A stretch of 21,934 nt of DNA from a virus (IMGVR_UViG_3300017771_000136:1-21934); one strand, 5' to 3'; numbered from the stretch's first letter, positions 7,101-14,874 are shown. Notes: generated by a model not told the origin, from the sequence alone. Numbers and translations are program-made.

Positions 7101-10057
7101 TGGCAGAAGATGATGTAGTTAATCTTGATCCTTTGATTTTACAAAGGCTTTCGCAGTCGTCGGCTAATGCAGCTTCGACCTCTGCTATTCCTACAGCTAC
7201 GCCTCCCGTTCAAACTAGGCCACCTTCTTTTAATGCACTACCTGATATTGGTTCAAGTGTTGCTGATTATTTATCTAAATCTTTTCTTGGCGATTATGAA
7301 GATGATGCTCAGGTTACAAGAAGCACTGCTCAACAAGTAGCTCAAGAAGGAATACTTAACGAAGGATTACCTACGCTGTTGCGTGCACAATTAAGTACGA
7401 CAACTCTTTTTGATCCAGAGCTTCAAAAGAAAAATGTAGAGCATAACTTAAAACGTTATTTTATGGGTGAGGGTCTTGTTAACGATGACTATGATTTTGG
7501 TCTTCGTGTTGGTCCTGTTAGTAATAAACTAGAATTTAAAGATCCAAGGTTCGAGGGGAAGTATAACCTTATCGACCCTTATGCGACTCTTGATAACGTT
7601 TTAGACCTTCCTGGGGATTTAGCTGATATATCCGCAGATACTTTATTGCCTATTGCAACTGAAGTAACCGCTGGCGTTTTAGCTGCAGGTATTCCAGGAG
7701 TTGGTCAAACAGGTGTGCCTTCTATTATTGCATCGTCATTAGCGGCGGGAGCAACTTCATTAACTCGTTTAAAATTTGCTCAAAATATGGGGTACTTACC
7801 CGAAGACGTAAACGACGAACAAATTTTACGTCAGGCTTTTGAAGAAGCAAAATGGTCGGGAGCTTTTGGTGTTGGAGGTGCATTAGCCTTTAAAATGTTT
7901 GCCCCTGTTCTTAGGGGTATAGGGTTAGCTAATCCAAAATTTAATTTCGATATTGATGAAGCTACGTTTTTGCGAGCTTACGAAAAATATGTAACATCTC
8001 CGGCTGGTAAAGCAGCGGATAAAAAAGGAATAATACCTTCTTCAGCGCAAGTATTAGAAGCAGGAGCTAAAGACGCTACTAATATAGGTGATGCAGCAGC
8101 GATGCAAGCATCAGCAACAGAACTTGCTGAACGTGAAGCGGGTGTAATTACTTCGCCCTCTCGAGAAACGGCAGAAGGGATATTAACCCCGAGTCGAACA
8201 GCGGCGTTAACTGCTGAGAGAGCTTTAAAAGAAGCGGCAACTGAACCCCCTATGCCTGTAGGTGTAGAAGGCACAGCTGCAAAAGCAGGTGAAGTAGAAC
8301 GTTTACGTTTAGGCGAAAGTATTCAAACTGAAGCGGCGATCCGGTTAGAAACGCAAACTAGGCAAACTCAAACAATTATTGATGATTCGCTTTCTAACGT
8401 ACAAACAGCAATCGACGATGCAGTTAATCTACCATCTAGCGTAGCAGACGCCTCGTCTATAGGTGCTGCTGCTAGGGACGCTATTGGAGATTCTTACGCA
8501 ACTGCTAGTGCAGCTATCGGAAAACAATACGAAGATTTATTTAGTCGTTGGTCTGCAGCAACTGGGGTTGATATCAACTCTGTTGTTATTGGTAAGGGCG
8601 GTATAAAGCCCACTGAAGCTGTGAACTTTGCTCTTGATATAAGAAAAACACTACCTGATCGACCTTTTGCAAGTCCACAAGATACTCAAGTCATAAATAG
8701 AGTTCTTGATTCTTTTTTAGAAAGTCAATCTGGCGCGGCTATTAAAGTAAAACCTGTTTCTCTTCGTACACTTAACGAAAATATTCGTGACCTAAGACGA
8801 CTAGAACGTAAGGCGTTTAACGCCGCTCAAAGAGGCGAAGACGCACCTAGCCCTGAAACTATCTCAGGAATGGTTGATGCATTAGAAACGGCACGAACTC
8901 GAATTCTTTCTCGTAAAGACGCTCCCGCAGGAATGGCTGATGAACTACGTGCACTAGACGATAGTTTTGCTGATTTTTCTGCTCGGTTTAGAAATGCAAC
9001 AAAATCTGCCGTTGCTAAATTGCGTAATGCTAAAAACCCAGAAGCGGCGTGGAATTTATTATTTCAACCTGACCGTACAGGAAAAACCGCTGTTTTAGAT
9101 ATTGCTTCTGAACTTAATATTCCTGCTAACGCCGATTTATTTGCGGATGTCGGCGCAACTATTCGTAAAAAATGGTTAGATACAGTAGTAAAAACAGATA
9201 GCCGTGGTCAAATACAAAAAATAGATGTTGTCGCCCATAATCGTTTTATAGAAACTTACGGTACGGCAATGGACACTTATTTAACTCAAGCTGAAAGGAA
9301 TGCGTTAGGTTCAGCTACAGAATTTTCTGAACAAGTGCTTCAAATTCAAGCTCGACAAAAAGCTACTCTAGCTAAAATCAATGATAAATTTGATCTTGGG
9401 GGTGGTAAAGCTCTTGAGCCAGAAACTATATTTGAAAATACATGGAAGGCTGATCGGTTTGCTAAATTCGATCAAGTTTATTCGTTACTACGAGAATCTC
9501 CTGATCTTTTAGATACATTTAAAGCGTTCGTTTATAAAGACATGTGGGATCCTGCGGCGGGTAGGGTAAAGACTGTTAACGGTCGAGAAGTCGTAGATCC
9601 TGCTGCAATGCGCGAATATATAGATGGTAATAGAGATAAGATGACGACACTTTTTGGCGCGGATTATGTAAATAATCTTCGCACTGTTGTTGACGCTACA
9701 GAAGTAGCTCTTACAGAAGTTCCAAAACGAGGAGCACGTCAAGAAGGAAATATGTTAACAGGTCTTATTCGGGGCTATGTTGGTATGTTTACGCGTCCTG
9801 GTCGTTTTTTGACAGCATTTAACAAAATTCGAGGAAACGTAAAACAAGATGCTTTAACAATCGCTCTTTCTGATCCAAGGGCTATGGCGGAATTAGCTAA
9901 GTTATCTAAAAAATCAATATTCGCGGCTGAAGTAGAAAAAACATTGGGTCGAGTTTTATTAGGTCGTTACGACTATCCTGATGATAGAGGTTTACCTGTC
10001 GATAAACCGAATGCTGCAAGAGCTATTTTACAAGAACTAGAAGCAGGGAACAGATGA
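7100..10057 (+). CDS. Very large probable internal virion / ejection protein, 985 aa
   Basis: This is the largest gene in the window, starting at ATG 7100 in a TAATG overlap. After an acidic N-terminus there is a region with DPRFEGKYNLIDPYATLDNV, then a hydrophobic, Ala/Gly-rich block (TEVTAGVLAAGIPGVGQTG and SIIASSLAAGA, about residues 195-220), then GAFGVGGALAFKMFAPVL at about 252-270. The rest is long, charged and helical, with coiled-coil-like stretches (TLNENIRDLRRLERKAFNAA) and a helical C-terminus. The mix of hydrophobic segments and long helices fits a protein ejected to span the host envelope. I see no lytic transglycosylase, peptidase or polymerase motif. The function is inferred from size, composition and place only. 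Confidence 0.55.
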   Translation: MAEDDVVNLDPLILQRLSQSSANAASTSAIPTATPPVQTRPPSFNALPDIGSSVADYLSKSFLGDYEDDAQVTRSTAQQVAQEGILNEGLPTLLRAQLSTTTLFDPELQKKNVEHNLKRYFMGEGLVNDDYDFGLRVGPVSNKLEFKDPRFEGKYNLIDPYATLDNVLDLPGDLADISADTLLPIATEVTAGVLAAGIPGVGQTGVPSIIASSLAAGATSLTRLKFAQNMGYLPEDVNDEQILRQAFEEAKWSGAFGVGGALAFKMFAPVLRGIGLANPKFNFDIDEATFLRAYEKYVTSPAGKAADKKGIIPSSAQVLEAGAKDATNIGDAAAMQASATELAEREAGVITSPSRETAEGILTPSRTAALTAERALKEAATEPPMPVGVEGTAAKAGEVERLRLGESIQTEAAIRLETQTRQTQTIIDDSLSNVQTAIDDAVNLPSSVADASSIGAAARDAIGDSYATASAAIGKQYEDLFSRWSAATGVDINSVVIGKGGIKPTEAVNFALDIRKTLPDRPFASPQDTQVINRVLDSFLESQSGAAIKVKPVSLRTLNENIRDLRRLERKAFNAAQRGEDAPSPETISGMVDALETARTRILSRKDAPAGMADELRALDDSFADFSARFRNATKSAVAKLRNAKNPEAAWNLLFQPDRTGKTAVLDIASELNIPANADLFADVGATIRKKWLDTVVKTDSRGQIQKIDVVAHNRFIETYGTAMDTYLTQAERNALGSATEFSEQVLQIQARQKATLAKINDKFDLGGGKALEPETIFENTWKADRFAKFDQVYSLLRESPDLLDTFKAFVYKDMWDPAAGRVKTVNGREVVDPAAMREYIDGNRDKMTTLFGADYVNNLRTVVDATEVALTEVPKRGARQEGNMLTGLIRGYVGMFTRPGRFLTAFNKIRGNVKQDALTIALSDPRAMAELAKLSKKSIFAAEVEKTLGRVLLGRYDYPDDRGLPVDKPNAARAILQELEAGNR

Positions 10058-10060
10058 TAT

Positions 10061-10756
10061 ATGGATCCAGTAAGTGCAATGGCCACTGCTTCAGCGGCCT
10101 TCGGAGTATTAAAAAAAGGGTTTGCAGTTGGTCGTGATATAGAATCAATGGCATCCGACCTTTCGCGTTGGATGGGTGCGCTTTCTGATCTAGATCAGAT
10201 GGAGAAAGAGGCCAAGAATCCCCCAATATTTAAAAAGTTATTTGGTGGTCAAAGCGTTGAGCAAGAGGCCATAATGACTTTTGCCAACAAACAGAAAGCC
10301 CAACAACAGAGATACGAACTTCAGCAGTGGATCGGCCTGACTATGGGTAGGTCAAAATGGGACGAGCTAGTTCGTATGGAAGGCCAGATCCGGAAACGCA
10401 GACAAGAAACGCTATATAAACAACGCGAACGTCGTCAGAAGTTTGTCGAGATAGTAGCTTGGATAGTGATGATCGGCTTCGGTGCAGCGGCTCTTACATT
10501 CTTTGTGATGTTTTTACAGGGTAAGGCAGCAAGTGCGGCTGATCAAATGACCACCTGCCGCAAGGTAAAGTGCGAGAAGATGGAGAACAAACAGGTCATT
10601 TGTGTTTTCCGAGGCCAGAACAATACGATTGAATCTCAAATATTTGAATACATGGAGTTTATTCCATCAGAGTATCAATGCAAGTACGACCCTAACGCTA
10701 AGAAAGAGATGACCGTACAGGAGACTCTTAAAGCCGTACGAGAGAGTCAAAAATGA
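10061..10756 (+). CDS. Single-TM membrane protein with cytoplasmic coiled coil and Cys-containing tail, 231 aa
   Basis: The gene starts 3 nt after the virion module. The N-terminal part (PVSAMATASAAFGVLKKGFA, GRDIESMASDLSRWMGA, KNPPIFKKLFGG) is a pattern that I recognise from marine phage proteins, including those of cyanophages, of unknown function. Residues about 70-128 are a charged, Gln/Arg/Lys-rich helix likely to be a coiled coil, then one strong membrane segment (about 129-152, VEIVAWIVMIGFGAAALTFF). The part after the membrane has Cys165, Cys170, Cys180 and Cys207, which could form disulfides if it faces the periplasm. Position at the head of the lysis cassette suggests a lysis or envelope role (spanin-like architecture), but this is inference. 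Its last codons overlap the next gene (ATGA). Confidence 0.65.
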   Translation: MDPVSAMATASAAFGVLKKGFAVGRDIESMASDLSRWMGALSDLDQMEKEAKNPPIFKKLFGGQSVEQEAIMTFANKQKAQQQRYELQQWIGLTMGRSKWDELVRMEGQIRKRRQETLYKQRERRQKFVEIVAWIVMIGFGAAALTFFVMFLQGKAASAADQMTTCRKVKCEKMENKQVICVFRGQNNTIESQIFEYMEFIPSEYQCKYDPNAKKEMTVQETLKAVRESQK

Positions 10757-11070
10757 GCAAGAAGTTTCAAAAAGATACCGCATACGCTAAGTATGACCTT
10801 GACGGGGACGGTGAAATTACTGATGAAGAACTAGAACACGCCAAAGAGATCCGAGAAACAGAGCGTGATTTACGAAAGAGTCTTGCTCAACTTAGAATGG
10901 CAAGATTCACTCTGATTGGGATGGGCGTGTTTACTGCGGCGATGTTTACCCCGTGGGTTTCTGTTGAACGTATTTCTGCGTTAAGTGAAATTAGTAGTTT
11001 ATTCTATATTAGTGGCGCGGGTATTGTTGGTGCGTATATGGGGACAACTGCTTGGATGGCAAGAAAATGA
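10753..11070 (+). CDS. EF-hand protein with two membrane segments, 105 aa
   Basis: ATG 10753 overlaps the previous stop by 4 nt. Residues 15-26 (DLDGDGEITDEE) form a complete 12-residue EF-hand loop with Asp15, Asp17, Asp19, the Glu21 backbone position, Thr23 and Glu26 in the canonical places; only one loop is visible. A charged helix (ELEHAKEIRETERDLRKSLA) follows, then two likely membrane segments at about 49-68 (ARFTLIGMGVFTAAMFTPWV) and 82-102. A small protein with two TM segments next to a holin and a lysozyme may act as a holin partner or antiholin; calcium control of lysis is a hypothesis only. The EF-hand motif is seen directly; calcium binding is known for the motif and not shown for this protein. 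Confidence 0.65.
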   Translation: MSKKFQKDTAYAKYDLDGDGEITDEELEHAKEIRETERDLRKSLAQLRMARFTLIGMGVFTAAMFTPWVSVERISALSEISSLFYISGAGIVGAYMGTTAWMARK

Positions 11071-11071
11071 A

Positions 11072-11299
11072 ATGGTTGATGTATTTTTACTTCTTGTATA
11101 CTTAGGAACAGGCGACTTTCGAAAACTAGAGTCAGGAAATATGTATTTTTATTCTGTAACAGAATGTAATTATTTTGCTTCACAAGTGTCAAAAAGATAC
11201 GGTAATTACCAGTACTCACAATATCTTGATGCAAAAGATAGAGTAACGGCATATTGTGTACCAAGGAAAGTTGATTCAGAACAAGTAAAGGTGTACTGA
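11072..11299 (+). CDS. Small signal-anchored protein, 75 aa
   Basis: The frame is open further upstream (to 10985), but that part lies inside the EF-hand gene. The likely start is ATG 11072, one base after the EF-hand stop, with the end in a 1-nt overlap with the holin. The N-terminus is hydrophobic (MVDVFLLLVYLGTGDFR) like a signal peptide or anchor, followed by MYFYSVTECNYFASQVSKRY and a second Cys in TAYCVPR, so an exported domain with one disulfide is plausible. I recognise similar short proteins (ECNYFASQVVKRYGNY pattern) in marine phage lysis regions. Its role is unknown; accessory lysis or envelope function is inferred. The ribosome site is weak, which suits translational coupling. Confidence 0.6.
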   Translation: MVDVFLLLVYLGTGDFRKLESGNMYFYSVTECNYFASQVSKRYGNYQYSQYLDAKDRVTAYCVPRKVDSEQVKVY

Positions 11300-11685
11300 T
11301 GCTACAAGCACTAATCGGACCTGTTTCTGGCCTAATCGGGTCGTGGATGGATTCAAAAACAGAAGAACAACGTGGTAAATCTGCAGTTGCTAAAGCAAAA
11401 GCTGAAGCTGAAGCCAAGGTAATGGTTTCAGCAGCAACGTCAACAGCTGACTGGGAAAAACTGATGGCGAAAGGTAGTCAGTCGTCTTGGAAAGATGAAT
11501 GGCTAACTATTTTGTTTTCGATCCCACTTATATTAGCTTTTACTGGAGAATGGGGGAGAATTATTGTTGCAGAAGGTTTTGCTGCTTTAGAAGTAATGCC
11601 GGATTGGTATCAATATACGTTGGGCGTGATCGTAGCGGCTAGTTTCGGAGTTCGGTCAGCAACTAAATTTTTCGGGAAAAAATAA
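11299..11685 (+). CDS. Holin of the GTA/3TM family, 128 aa
   Basis: Residues from about 50 (DWEKLMAKGSQSSWKDEW) to the C-terminus carry the typical pattern of the 3TM holin family first named from gene transfer agents: a W-K-x-E-W segment, a membrane helix at about 67-84 (WLTILFSIPLILAFTGEW), then GFAALEVMPDWYQYTLG and a second helix at about 103-120 with ASFGVRS. The N-terminal hydrophobic part (MLQALIGPVSGLIGSWM) may be the third segment, followed by a Lys/Ala/Glu-rich linker. Such holins make holes in the inner membrane and release or activate endolysin at the end of infection. The lysozyme gene begins at its stop (TAATG), as expected for a holin-endolysin pair. Confidence 0.8.
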   Translation: MLQALIGPVSGLIGSWMDSKTEEQRGKSAVAKAKAEAEAKVMVSAATSTADWEKLMAKGSQSSWKDEWLTILFSIPLILAFTGEWGRIIVAEGFAALEVMPDWYQYTLGVIVAASFGVRSATKFFGKK

Positions 11686-12128
11686 TGGATATAGAAAAAC
11701 TAAAGAGAGACCTTGAGGCAGATGAAGGCTGTGTATACGCGGTCTATCTTGATCATCTTGACCTTCCAACCTTTGGCATTGGTCATTTAATTAGAAAGAA
11801 CGATCCTGAATATGGATTAGATGTTGGTTCTGCTGTGTCGTCTGAACGGGTATTAGAAGCGTTTGAGGAGGATATACAGGTCGTTATAAATGATTGTGAA
11901 AACCTGTACCAAGACTTCGGTGACTTACCCGAAGACGTACAGTTGATCGTGGCTAACATGATGTTTAACCTTGGATACCCTCGATTATCTAAATTTAAAG
12001 GTATGAAAGCCGGTATCGACGCCCGTGATTGGAACAAGGCGGCAGACGAAATGATAGACTCGCGTTGGTATAAACAGGTAACTAACCGTGCTGAACGTCT
12101 TGTTCAACGGATGCGAGCGGTTGGATAG
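11685..12128 (+). CDS. Endolysin, T4-type lysozyme (glycoside hydrolase family 24), 147 aa
   Basis: Residues 13-34 (DEGCVYAVYLD..., TFGIGHLI) carry Glu14, Asp23 and Thr29, with the same 9- and 6-residue spacing as E11/D20/T26 of T4 lysozyme, so the catalytic triad is intact. The GIGHL motif and a downstream MMFNLGYPRLSKFKGM block are typical for the family. It cuts the glycan strands of peptidoglycan between MurNAc and GlcNAc. There is no signal peptide, so release depends on the holin encoded just upstream (1-nt overlap). The last 47 bases are also covered, on the other strand, by the 3' end of the XRE-type gene. Confidence 0.9.
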   Translation: MDIEKLKRDLEADEGCVYAVYLDHLDLPTFGIGHLIRKNDPEYGLDVGSAVSSERVLEAFEEDIQVVINDCENLYQDFGDLPEDVQLIVANMMFNLGYPRLSKFKGMKAGIDARDWNKAADEMIDSRWYKQVTNRAERLVQRMRAVG

Positions 12129-12306
12129 TAACTTCATAACCCATCTTGTTTAACACTTTATTGAAATTAGACAAGGTGGGTTGTCGTTGTTTAGCTTCCC
12201 ACGTGTACACTGTAATCAAACTTACGCCTGTGTCTTCCGATACGTCTTTTTGAGACAGCCCCGATTGTTTTCGTAGTTCTTTGAATTCTTGAATTAAATC
12301 AGCCAT
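12082..12306 (-). CDS. Small XRE (Cro/CI) family DNA-binding protein, 74 aa
   Basis: The HTH is at about residues 16-37 (GLSQKDVSEDTGVSLITVYT) and fits the XRE pattern with SQ at the start of helix 2 and TVYTWE in the recognition region. I choose ATG 12306 with GGAAAAA close upstream; a TTG nine bases further upstream (12315) is possible. The start lies inside the 3' end of the helicase gene, so the two are co-transcribed and probably coupled. The last 15 codons overlap the end of the lysozyme gene, tail to tail. It most likely regulates phage transcription, possibly of its own divergent promoter region. Length and single domain resemble Cro-like or antitoxin-like regulators; no toxin partner is seen. 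Confidence 0.75.
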   Translation of the reverse strand: MADLIQEFKELRKQSGLSQKDVSEDTGVSLITVYTWEAKQRQPTLSNFNKVLNKMGYEVTIQPLASVEQDVQHG

Positions 12307-13742
12307 TTTTTCCAATCTTCTTCTAATACCTGTGTTGCGATGTTAATCTTCTTCCGAAGTGCACCGACTATTTTTTCGTCTACCGTTTTTTGCGCGATTA
12401 AGTCGATGTATGTAACCGCATTAGATTGACCGATTCTGTGCGCACGATCTTCTGATTGTAACCTTACTTCAAGATCATAGCTGTTACTATAATATATTAC
12501 TGTTGATGCAGCGGTTAAAGTCAAACCGTACCCACCTGTGCGAGGTTGTCCAACAAAAAAGCGTAGTTCTTCGTCCTCTTGGAAACGATCTACAATATTT
12601 TGTCTTTCTTCGCCATCAGTGTCGCCAAAATAAGTAGCAACAGATCTTGGTCCATAAACTTTCGATATTTCGTTTTTGATAGCCAGGATATCGTGTCGAT
12701 AGTTAGCCCAAATAATAGCTTTCCCGTTTAGTTCTTCTAAGATCGCAAGTAATTCGGACATGCGATTGTTTTTAATTTCAACCACATTACCGTCATCCGT
12801 ATTAATAAAACCACAACTAATTTGATGTAAACGCAATAGTTGAGTAATAACTGCATTAGCTGTAACCATTTCCATGTCGTCTAACAAAGTTACAGCGGTC
12901 TTTTTCATTTGGTCGTACAGGTTCTTTTGTTCTGAAGTTAGCTCTATCGTTCGCATTGTATAAGTTTTTTCAGGTAGGTCGAGACACTCTTCTTTCGTAA
13001 CGCGGTACGAGTGCGGCTTTATTGATTCAGTAAGTTCGTCAAGATTTCTAAAACCAAGTATCTGATTATATTGATGACCACCTCCAGACGCACTACGTTT
13101 TATCATGTCTGCGTAACGAGCGCAAAAAGCATAATACGACTTAAAGCCTAATAATTCTTCTCCTAAAAATTGAAACTGCGAAAACAAATCAAGTGGTGTT
13201 TTTGTAATGGGAGACCCTGTAAGGATTCGTTTATATTTACACCGCTTAGACAACCTCATTGCCGCCTTGCTTCTTCGAGCTTTGTGGTTCTTTATAACTG
13301 TAGATTCATCAATAGCAATAAGAGTCGAACCGCCGTGTGCCGCAATAAATTTAGTCGCGACTTCTTCTGCTTTGCCTGTGGATAAGGCTTCAATATTCAT
13401 TACAAAAATATGCAAGTATTTATTTGGTCGCCAAATATCGCGGATAGCGTCTTTATGTTTATTGGTTAACGGCGAAGCCCAATACGCAACTTTATGTTCA
13501 ATGCTGTCTGGCAAGTGTGCTGGTATTTCTTTACCGACCCAGTTTTTATAAACACCCTTTGGAGCAAGGATTAAAACAGAATTAATTTCATCAGTTGCGT
13601 CAAGATACGCGATCGTATCAATAAGAACTTTTGATTTACCCGTTCCCATATCCATAAGAAGCGCAAACGATTTCTTCAGGTAAGAAATCTCTAATGCTTT
13701 TAGCTGGTGCTTATATGGTTTGGTCTTAAATTTAAAATTCAT
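12294..13742 (-). CDS. SNF2-type (SF2) DNA helicase/translocase, 482 aa
   Basis: All main helicase motifs are visible: motif I MDMGTGKS (residues 30-37), motif II DEST (145-148), motif III LTGSPI (174-179), and motif VI SEDRAHRIGQ (430-439), preceded by GGYGLTLTAAS (motif V). The Q-H-R-IGQ context is diagnostic for the SNF2/Rad54 branch, which moves along double-stranded DNA without unwinding in most members. It is in line with the length of compact phage SNF2 proteins. It may help replication, recombination or displacement of bound proteins. AGGGG lies 6 nt before the start (minus strand). It is the first gene of a two-gene minus-strand operon; its 3' end overlaps the XRE gene. Confidence 0.85.
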   Translation of the reverse strand: MNFKFKTKPYKHQLKALEISYLKKSFALLMDMGTGKSKVLIDTIAYLDATDEINSVLILAPKGVYKNWVGKEIPAHLPDSIEHKVAYWASPLTNKHKDAIRDIWRPNKYLHIFVMNIEALSTGKAEEVATKFIAAHGGSTLIAIDESTVIKNHKARRSKAAMRLSKRCKYKRILTGSPITKTPLDLFSQFQFLGEELLGFKSYYAFCARYADMIKRSASGGGHQYNQILGFRNLDELTESIKPHSYRVTKEECLDLPEKTYTMRTIELTSEQKNLYDQMKKTAVTLLDDMEMVTANAVITQLLRLHQISCGFINTDDGNVVEIKNNRMSELLAILEELNGKAIIWANYRHDILAIKNEISKVYGPRSVATYFGDTDGEERQNIVDRFQEDEELRFFVGQPRTGGYGLTLTAASTVIYYSNSYDLEVRLQSEDRAHRIGQSNAVTYIDLIAQKTVDEKIVGALRKKINIATQVLEEDWKKWLI

Positions 13743-13766
13743 AAAAAACCCCTATACGTTGACGCG

Positions 13767-13795
13767 GTTATAATATAGTATAGCTTTCGAGTAAA
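13767..13795 (-). promoter_or_regulatory. Candidate sigma70-type promoter for the minus-strand operon, in divergent region
   Basis: On the minus strand, TTTACT (13790-13795) and TATAAC (13767-13772) are separated by exactly 17 bases, 25 bases before the helicase ATG at 13742. A TATAAT is also present on the plus strand at 13769-13774, but without a good -35 box at the right distance. The whole 73-bp gap between the divergent genes (13743-13815) is AT-rich. It is the natural place for both divergent promoters and for an operator of the XRE protein, though I see no clear palindrome. Confidence 0.4.
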
Positions 13796-13815
13796 CCCAC
13801 AGAAAGGATAGAGTT

Positions 13816-14406
13816 ATGGGCCAATACTCTCTTTCCGAGAAAATATATAATACGCGAATGGCAGGACGCATAAGGCGTTTGCACATTCGTCCTGTGAACG
13901 GAGAAGAGCAAAATGTAGCCGCCCACACTTGGGGGCTGTCTATGATCCTCTTAGACTTATTTCCAGATATATCAAAGGACGGTTTAGTGTTTGCGCTTCG
14001 CCATGATATTCCTGAAGTTGTTACAGGTGATATACCTGCTAATGTAAAGTGGGCTAATCCGGATCTAGAAAAAGCTCTTGAGGAGCGTGAAAAAAGTTTT
14101 TTGAAAGATATGGGTTGGAAATCTGAACACGGGGGAGTCCCCTCTTGGGGGCGTGAAAATCTTTATATAAAAATAGCAGATCGTATCGAGCTTTTGTTTT
14201 ATTGCTTAGAACAAATGTACATGGGCAACTGGCTCTTGGCTGACGTTTACATAAACATACGGGATAAAATCGCTGTGGATATTGAAGTTTTGGAAAAGAA
14301 GGTACGGGCTAATGTTATCCGCTATATCGACGCCTATAATGAATATCTAGCAGATAATTTTTCTCAAAAGGCGATTTCACCCCGCGACGGCTTATCGTTC
14401 TCATAA
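13816..14406 (+). CDS. HD-domain phosphohydrolase, YfbR-like 5'-deoxynucleotidase, 196 aa
   Basis: The metal-binding set is visible: His37 in AAHTWG, the His63-Asp64 pair and Glu67 in FALRHDIPEVVTGDIPANVK (residues 59-78), and a further Asp in IADRIELL. The HDxxEVxTGDxPxxVK pattern is that of the YfbR/YGK1 group, which hydrolyses deoxyribonucleoside 5'-monophosphates. AGAAAGGATAGAG gives a strong ribosome site (AAGGA 8-9 nt before the ATG). It is the first plus-strand gene of the replication module, divergent from the helicase. In a phage that may replace thymine, the role could be removal of dTMP or control of the dNMP pool; the substrate cannot be read from sequence. Confidence 0.75.
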   Translation: MGQYSLSEKIYNTRMAGRIRRLHIRPVNGEEQNVAAHTWGLSMILLDLFPDISKDGLVFALRHDIPEVVTGDIPANVKWANPDLEKALEEREKSFLKDMGWKSEHGGVPSWGRENLYIKIADRIELLFYCLEQMYMGNWLLADVYINIRDKIAVDIEVLEKKVRANVIRYIDAYNEYLADNFSQKAISPRDGLSFS

Positions 14407-14554
14407 TGTCATATGTTATATCATAGGATAGTTTAGCAATTATAACATACAGTTAACTACTAAATTATGAGATTATGAGATTATGATGGACTTAGACATT
14501 AAAACGTAGTTTAAAACCTACCCAGATAGATATAGGGTAAAAAACGGAGGAAAA
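14407..14554. promoter_or_regulatory. AT-rich intergenic region with tandem and inverted repeats
   Basis: This 148-bp gap has no coding frame that I can support. It holds a 9-bp inverted repeat (TATGTTATA 14412-14420, TATAACATA 14441-14449), the 8-bp palindrome AGTTAACT (14451-14458), and three tandem 8-bp units (ATTATGAG, ATTATGAG, ATTATGAT) at 14464-14487. A ribosome site CGGAGG precedes the next ATG. The arrangement could be an operator/promoter or a replication origin with iterons; I could not fit a convincing -35/-10 pair. Confidence 0.45.
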
Positions 14555-14872
14555 ATGTCCAGTAGCGTTTATCTGGTGCAAGAGACGGGCAAGCACAATT
14601 TTGCCCCTGCCAGAAAATTTGGAGAAATAGAAGTTCTATTACCCCCAAACTACCAGATCAGTTTTAACGCTAAGTGGGCGATTGAACAGATTCATCAGGG
14701 GCTAAAGAATATAAAGCAAGGCGATTACGTTTTGCTTTCTGGAGATCCGACCCTTATAGGTTTGACTGTTGCGATAGCATCAGACTACTTGGAAGGGGAG
14801 GTAAACTTGCTGAAATGGGATAGGCAAGAAAAACTATATATCCCTATAAGCTGTAGTCTTTACGGAGAATAA
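14555..14872 (+). CDS. Conserved phage protein of unknown function, 105 aa
   Basis: ATG 14555 has CGGAGG 6 nt upstream, the strongest ribosome site nearby. The N-terminus (SSSVYLVQETGKHNFAPARK, FGEIEVLLPPN) is followed by a helix (AKWAIEQIHQGLKNI) and a core GDYVLLSGDPTLIGLTVAIA, ending with LLKWDRQEKLYIPI. The GDxVLLSGDPxxI...LKWDR pattern is one that I recognise from hypothetical proteins of cyanophages and other marine phages, but no function is known to me. No Cys, membrane segment or catalytic motif is evident. Two bases separate its stop from the TTG start of the next gene, so it belongs to the same operon as the SSB-like and primase genes. Confidence 0.65.
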   Translation: MSSSVYLVQETGKHNFAPARKFGEIEVLLPPNYQISFNAKWAIEQIHQGLKNIKQGDYVLLSGDPTLIGLTVAIASDYLEGEVNLLKWDRQEKLYIPISCSLYGE

Positions 14873-14874
14873 AA

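Noticed and set aside
10985-11071. Longer form of the 75-aa lysis-region protein
   Set aside because: The extra 29 codons lie inside the EF-hand gene and have no ribosome site; ATG 11072 gives a good signal-anchor N-terminus.
11004-11417. 137-codon open frame on the minus strand across the lysis genes
   Set aside because: It lies antisense to three well-supported plus-strand genes and its translation shows no family pattern.
14464-14487. CRISPR-like repeat
   Set aside because: The units are 8 bp and directly adjacent with no spacers; only three copies.
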